Source of the DNA: Pseudomonadota bacterium
Lineage (GTDB): Bacteria; Pseudomonadota; Gammaproteobacteria; Burkholderiales; Burkholderiaceae_C
Assembly (NCBI GenBank): GCA_021847345.1
Contig: JAJZTW010000015.1
Span: 1 to 64,000, forward strand
Direction: 5' to 3'
DNA length: 64,000 nucleotides
Both the position numbers and the translations under genes were made by a program. The notes beneath the pieces are model-generated. The model worked only from the letters and a program-made list of their open reading frames with translations. It searched no databases and was not told the DNA's origin. Shown piece after piece: positions 60,860-64,000 of this stretch (positions within the stretch are counted from its first letter, which is position 1; each line of letters opens with the position of its first letter).

Positions 60860-61785
60860 TCCGCGGCGGGGTGCGCATCGACGACACCTTCGCCGAGGCC
60901 TTCGGCATGAAGGCCGCGCGCGTGCTGGTCACTGCCGACACCGCATCCTGGGCCCGCCAGGCCGTGGCGTCGGCGTGCGGCTTCGCCACCTCGGTCATCG
61001 GCTGCGGCTGCGAGGCGGGCCTGGAGCGCGAGCTCGACCCCGGCGAAACCCCCGACGGGCGGCCCGGCGCGGCCATGCTGCTGTTCGCCGTCTCCGGCGG
61101 TGAGCTGGCCAGGCAGCTCGAGCGGCGCATCGGGCAGTGCGTGCTGACCTGCCCGACCACCGCGGTGTTCAGCGGCGCCGACGCCGCCGACGGCGGCGAG
61201 CCGATCGCGCTCGGGCGCAACCTGCGTTATTTCGGCGATGGCTGGCAGATGTCCAAGGTGCTGGCGGGCCGGCGCTACTGGCGCGTGCCGGTGATGGACG
61301 GCGAATTCCTGATCGAAGAGAGCACGGGAGTGCTCAAGGGCATCGGCGGCGGCAACGTGCTGGTGCTGGCGCGCCAGCGGGCACAGGCCCTGCACGCATG
61401 CGAGGCCGCCATCGAGGCCTGCCGCTCGCTGCCCGGCGTGATCGCGCCATTCCCCGGCGGAATCGTTCGCTCGGGATCCAAGGTGGGCTCGCGCTACCCC
61501 AAGCTTGCCGCATCGACCAACCATGCGTTCTGCCCCACGCTGCGCGGAGCGGTCGACGGCGAGCTCGATGCGGCGACCGCAGCGGTCATGGAGATCGTGT
61601 TCGACGCCGTCGACGACCAGGCCATGCGCGCGGCCATGGGCGCCGCGATGCGCGCGGTCTGCGACATCGGTGCCGATGGCGGGGTGCTGCGCATCAGCGC
61701 CGGCAACTACGGTGGCAAGCTGGGCAAGCACCACTACCACCTGCGCGAGATCCTGGAGCAGCAAGCCGGGGGGGGGCGTCCATGA
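60856..61785 (+). CDS. fhcD: Formylmethanofuran:H4MPT formyltransferase (subunit D)
   Basis: RIDDTFAEAFGMKAARVLVTADTASWARQAVASACGFATSVIGCGCEAGLER, GEFLIEESTGVLKGIGGGN, GSRYPKLAASTNHAFCPTLR. Confidence 0.97.
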   Translation: MIRGGVRIDDTFAEAFGMKAARVLVTADTASWARQAVASACGFATSVIGCGCEAGLERELDPGETPDGRPGAAMLLFAVSGGELARQLERRIGQCVLTCPTTAVFSGADAADGGEPIALGRNLRYFGDGWQMSKVLAGRRYWRVPVMDGEFLIEESTGVLKGIGGGNVLVLARQRAQALHACEAAIEACRSLPGVIAPFPGGIVRSGSKVGSRYPKLAASTNHAFCPTLRGAVDGELDAATAAVMEIVFDAVDDQAMRAAMGAAMRAVCDIGADGGVLRISAGNYGGKLGKHHYHLREILEQQAGGGRP

Positions 61786-62594
61786 CCCGGGTGCTCACGC
61801 TGCGCGAGGGCGTGCTGCCGCCCGAGGATCTGTCGCTGCTGGCGCCGCGAAGCCTGGCCGGGCTGCCCGCGCCGGCCGTCGAGCGCCTGCCGCTGGGCAC
61901 GGGCGAACCCAGGGCGCTGGCCGAGTACTTCGAGCTGCACGAGGAGGGAGCGGCGAACGACGAGCTGCTGGTCGTGCGTACCGCGAGCGCGCGCCTGCGC
62001 GGCCTGGGGCGAGGGCTCGATGGCGGCTGCCTGCGCATCGAGGGCCATGCCGGCGCCATGCTGGGGCGCGACATGCGCGCCGGCGAAATCGTGGTCGACG
62101 GCGACTGCGGCGATTTCGCCGCCAGCGGCATGCGCGGCGGGCGCTTGCGTGTGCTCGGCGACGCGGGCGATTTCCTGGGCGGCGCGCTGCCGGATACGCG
62201 GCAGGGCATGAACGGCGGCGAGGTCGTGGTGCACGGCCGCGCCGGAGACCGCGCCGGCTGGTGCATGCGGCGCGGCCTGATCCTGGTCGGCGAAGGCTGC
62301 GGCGCCCACTGCGCCGCGGGCATGCTCGCCGGCACCCTGGTCACTCCCGGCTGCGCCGGCACGCCGGCGCTGGGCCTGCGCCGCGGCAGCCTGGTGATCA
62401 CGCGCCAGGCCCCGGCACTGGCGCCGACCTTCAACCCCGGCGGCGAGGTCGACCTGGTGTGGCTGCGCCTGCTGGCGCGCCACGCCGGCGCCTGGCTGCC
62501 CGAGCTGCTCGAGTCGCACCCGCGCGCACTGCGCGTGTGCGGCGACCTGGCCTGCGGCGGCAAGGGCGAGATCATGCTGCCGTGCCCACGCTGA
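61782..62594 (+). CDS. fhcC: Formyltransferase/hydrolase complex subunit C
   Basis: GxxxGxxM-type repeats: GGCLRIEGHAGAMLGRDMRAGEIVVDGDCGDFAASGMRGGRLRVLGDAGDFLGG. Confidence 0.95.
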   Translation: MTRVLTLREGVLPPEDLSLLAPRSLAGLPAPAVERLPLGTGEPRALAEYFELHEEGAANDELLVVRTASARLRGLGRGLDGGCLRIEGHAGAMLGRDMRAGEIVVDGDCGDFAASGMRGGRLRVLGDAGDFLGGALPDTRQGMNGGEVVVHGRAGDRAGWCMRRGLILVGEGCGAHCAAGMLAGTLVTPGCAGTPALGLRRGSLVITRQAPALAPTFNPGGEVDLVWLRLLARHAGAWLPELLESHPRALRVCGDLACGGKGEIMLPCPR

Positions 62595-62629
62595 CCCATT
62601 GCCCCAGAACCTGTTGAGCGGAGTACGAC

Positions 62630-63124
62630 ATGCCCCTGCCCCTGAGCGCCGCCCCCGAAACCGAAACGGCGCGCCAGCCCGCGGCCATGCCCGCCGGCGA
62701 CTGCGACGCGGTGTACCTGCGCGGGTTTCGCGGCCAGACCATCATCGGCATCCGGGACAACGAGCTTCACGAGCCTCAGACGGTGGCGATCGACCTCGTC
62801 GTCGGGCGCGCGCGCCTGCAGGCCTGCCGCTCCGACGACATCGCCGACACCGTCGACTACAGCGCCTTGCGCAAGTGGCTGCTCGGCTACCTGCAACACC
62901 ACGGCCAGCGCCTGCTGGAGGCCTTCGCCGCGCGCCTGGCCGACCGTGTCCTGGAGGAGTTCCATGCCGACTGGGTGCAGGTATCGGTGGCCAAGCCCAG
63001 GCGCTACCCGGACGTGGAGGAAGTCGGCGTGCGCATCGAGCGCAGGCGTCAGCGCGAGCACGAGCGCGGCCAGGAGGCCGACATCCTGCGCCTGATCGGC
63101 GGCGGCATGTCGGCACGCCCCTGA
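62630..63124 (+). CDS. Dihydroneopterin aldolase-like protein
   Basis: VYLRGFRGQTIIGIRDNELHEPQTVAIDLVVGRA...DIADTVDYSALRKWLLGYLQHHGQRLLEAFAARLADRVLEEF. Confidence 0.9.
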   Translation: MPLPLSAAPETETARQPAAMPAGDCDAVYLRGFRGQTIIGIRDNELHEPQTVAIDLVVGRARLQACRSDDIADTVDYSALRKWLLGYLQHHGQRLLEAFAARLADRVLEEFHADWVQVSVAKPRRYPDVEEVGVRIERRRQREHERGQEADILRLIGGGMSARP

Positions 63125-63299
63125 GCGCGCGCCGGAGGGCGCGGGCGAGGGGCGCGGCGACGCCGCGCGTGCCAATCTCCGGCAAGCCATGTACCCTTGG
63201 GGCCTCGAGCGGTGCGCAGACGCCGCCAGGACAACGACAAGAAGAGCACACACCACCCGCCGCGTCCCGGAAACCATCCCGAAGGTTCCCCGAACGATC

Positions 63300-63941
63300 A
63301 TGGAAGTCAAACTCGACAAGCGCTATCCCCTGGAGGTCGACGCCGAGCGCGCATGGACCCTGCTGAGCGACATCCGCGCGCTGGCCGGCTGCATGCCCGG
63401 CGCGCAGATCCTCGAACAGCTCTCGGACAACTCCTACAAGGGCGCGATGAAGGTCAAGGTCGGGCCGGCGCAGGCCCAGTTCGGCGGCACCGTGGACGTG
63501 CTCGAACTCGACCCTGCCGCGCGCCGCCTGGTACTGCGCGGCAAGGGCGCCGACAAGGGCGGCTCGTCGGCATCGATGGAGCTGCACGCAGTCATCGAGC
63601 CGTCGGCCGACGCGCCCGGGCAGGCGGTGCTGCACGGCGACGCGCGCATCGAGGTCAACGGCAAGTTCGCGCAGTTCGGCGCCCGCATGATGGTGCAGGT
63701 CTCGGAACTGCTGCTGGGACAGTTCGTGCAGAACTTCCGCAATGCTGCGCAGCAACTCGCCGCACCCGCGCAGCAGGACGCGGCGCACAGCAACGGGCAG
63801 GAGCCGCAGGCGCAGGCGGCGCCGCAGTCCGGCGCCGCCGCGCAGGCGCCGCGCCAGGCTGCCGGCGAGCTCAACGGGCTGGCCATCCTGTGGGCGCTGA
63901 TCAAGCACTGGCTGGGCAGCCTGTTCCGCAAGGGATCCTGA
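63300..63941 (+). CDS. CoxG-like SRPBCC domain protein (carbon monoxide dehydrogenase subunit G family)
   Basis: VDAERAWTLLSDIRALAGCMPGAQILEQLSDNSYKGAMKVKVGPAQAQFGGTVDVLELD plus C-terminal membrane-anchor-like tail. Confidence 0.88.
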   Translation: MEVKLDKRYPLEVDAERAWTLLSDIRALAGCMPGAQILEQLSDNSYKGAMKVKVGPAQAQFGGTVDVLELDPAARRLVLRGKGADKGGSSASMELHAVIEPSADAPGQAVLHGDARIEVNGKFAQFGARMMVQVSELLLGQFVQNFRNAAQQLAAPAQQDAAHSNGQEPQAQAAPQSGAAAQAPRQAAGELNGLAILWALIKHWLGSLFRKGS

Positions 63942-64000
63942 CGCCGTCGGCGCCGCATCGCCAGCCCCCTCGTTTCGGGGAAGCGCGCTCACGCGCGCCG

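Noticed and set aside
63949-63989. Small inverted repeats (CCCCtcgtttcGGGG; GCGCGctcaCGCGC) after the CoxG-like gene
   Set aside because: Short stems common in high-GC DNA and truncated by the window edge; insufficient to call a terminator.

Overview
High-GC proteobacterial (probably Burkholderiales-type) chromosomal window with dense protein-coding content. I saw no rRNA, tRNA or CRISPR. From left to right: (1) a copper-response locus (CopA-type multicopper oxidase truncated by the window edge, a Gly/Met-repeat periplasmic protein, a SHOCT protein and a CopRS/CusRS-like two-component system); (2) a compact minus-strand cluster of a D-Ala-D-Ala-ligase-like ATP-grasp, an MFS exporter, an L-amino-acid-ligase-like ATP-grasp and a C39/papain-like peptidase, which looks like an uncharacterised small-peptide biosynthesis and export locus; (3) an operon joining an unusually short outer-membrane-factor-like lipoprotein and an HlyD adaptor to osmoregulated periplasmic glucan synthesis genes (opgG/D, opgH); (4) a DsbA-like protein, a PAS-GGDEF-EAL protein, a hairpin-rich repeat element, a ModE-like regulator and an MFS transporter; (5) a purine catabolism block (guaD, NCS2 permease, LysR, xdhABC); (6) a long methylotrophy island (about 28.6-63.1 kb): HlyD/ABC exporter, DUF2380 protein, sigma-54 activator, lanthanide-type methanol dehydrogenase xoxF with xoxJ and a diheme cytochrome c, a TonB receptor resembling the PQQ receptor PqqU/YncD, and nearly the whole H4MPT/methylofuran C1 pathway (fae, mtdB, mch, fhcABCD plus cofactor biosynthesis genes) with an embedded soxYZ pair; and (7) a CoxG-like protein at the right edge. 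Leading observations: a PqqU-like receptor beside xoxF; a translationally coupled, in-frame 43-residue amphipathic N-terminal extension on Fae; a consensus sigma-54 promoter followed by four consecutive hairpins in the xoxF leader; the ATP-grasp/MFS/C39 cluster; and the glucan-synthesis operon carrying export-like components. All family calls come from motif recognition by eye; no database search was run.
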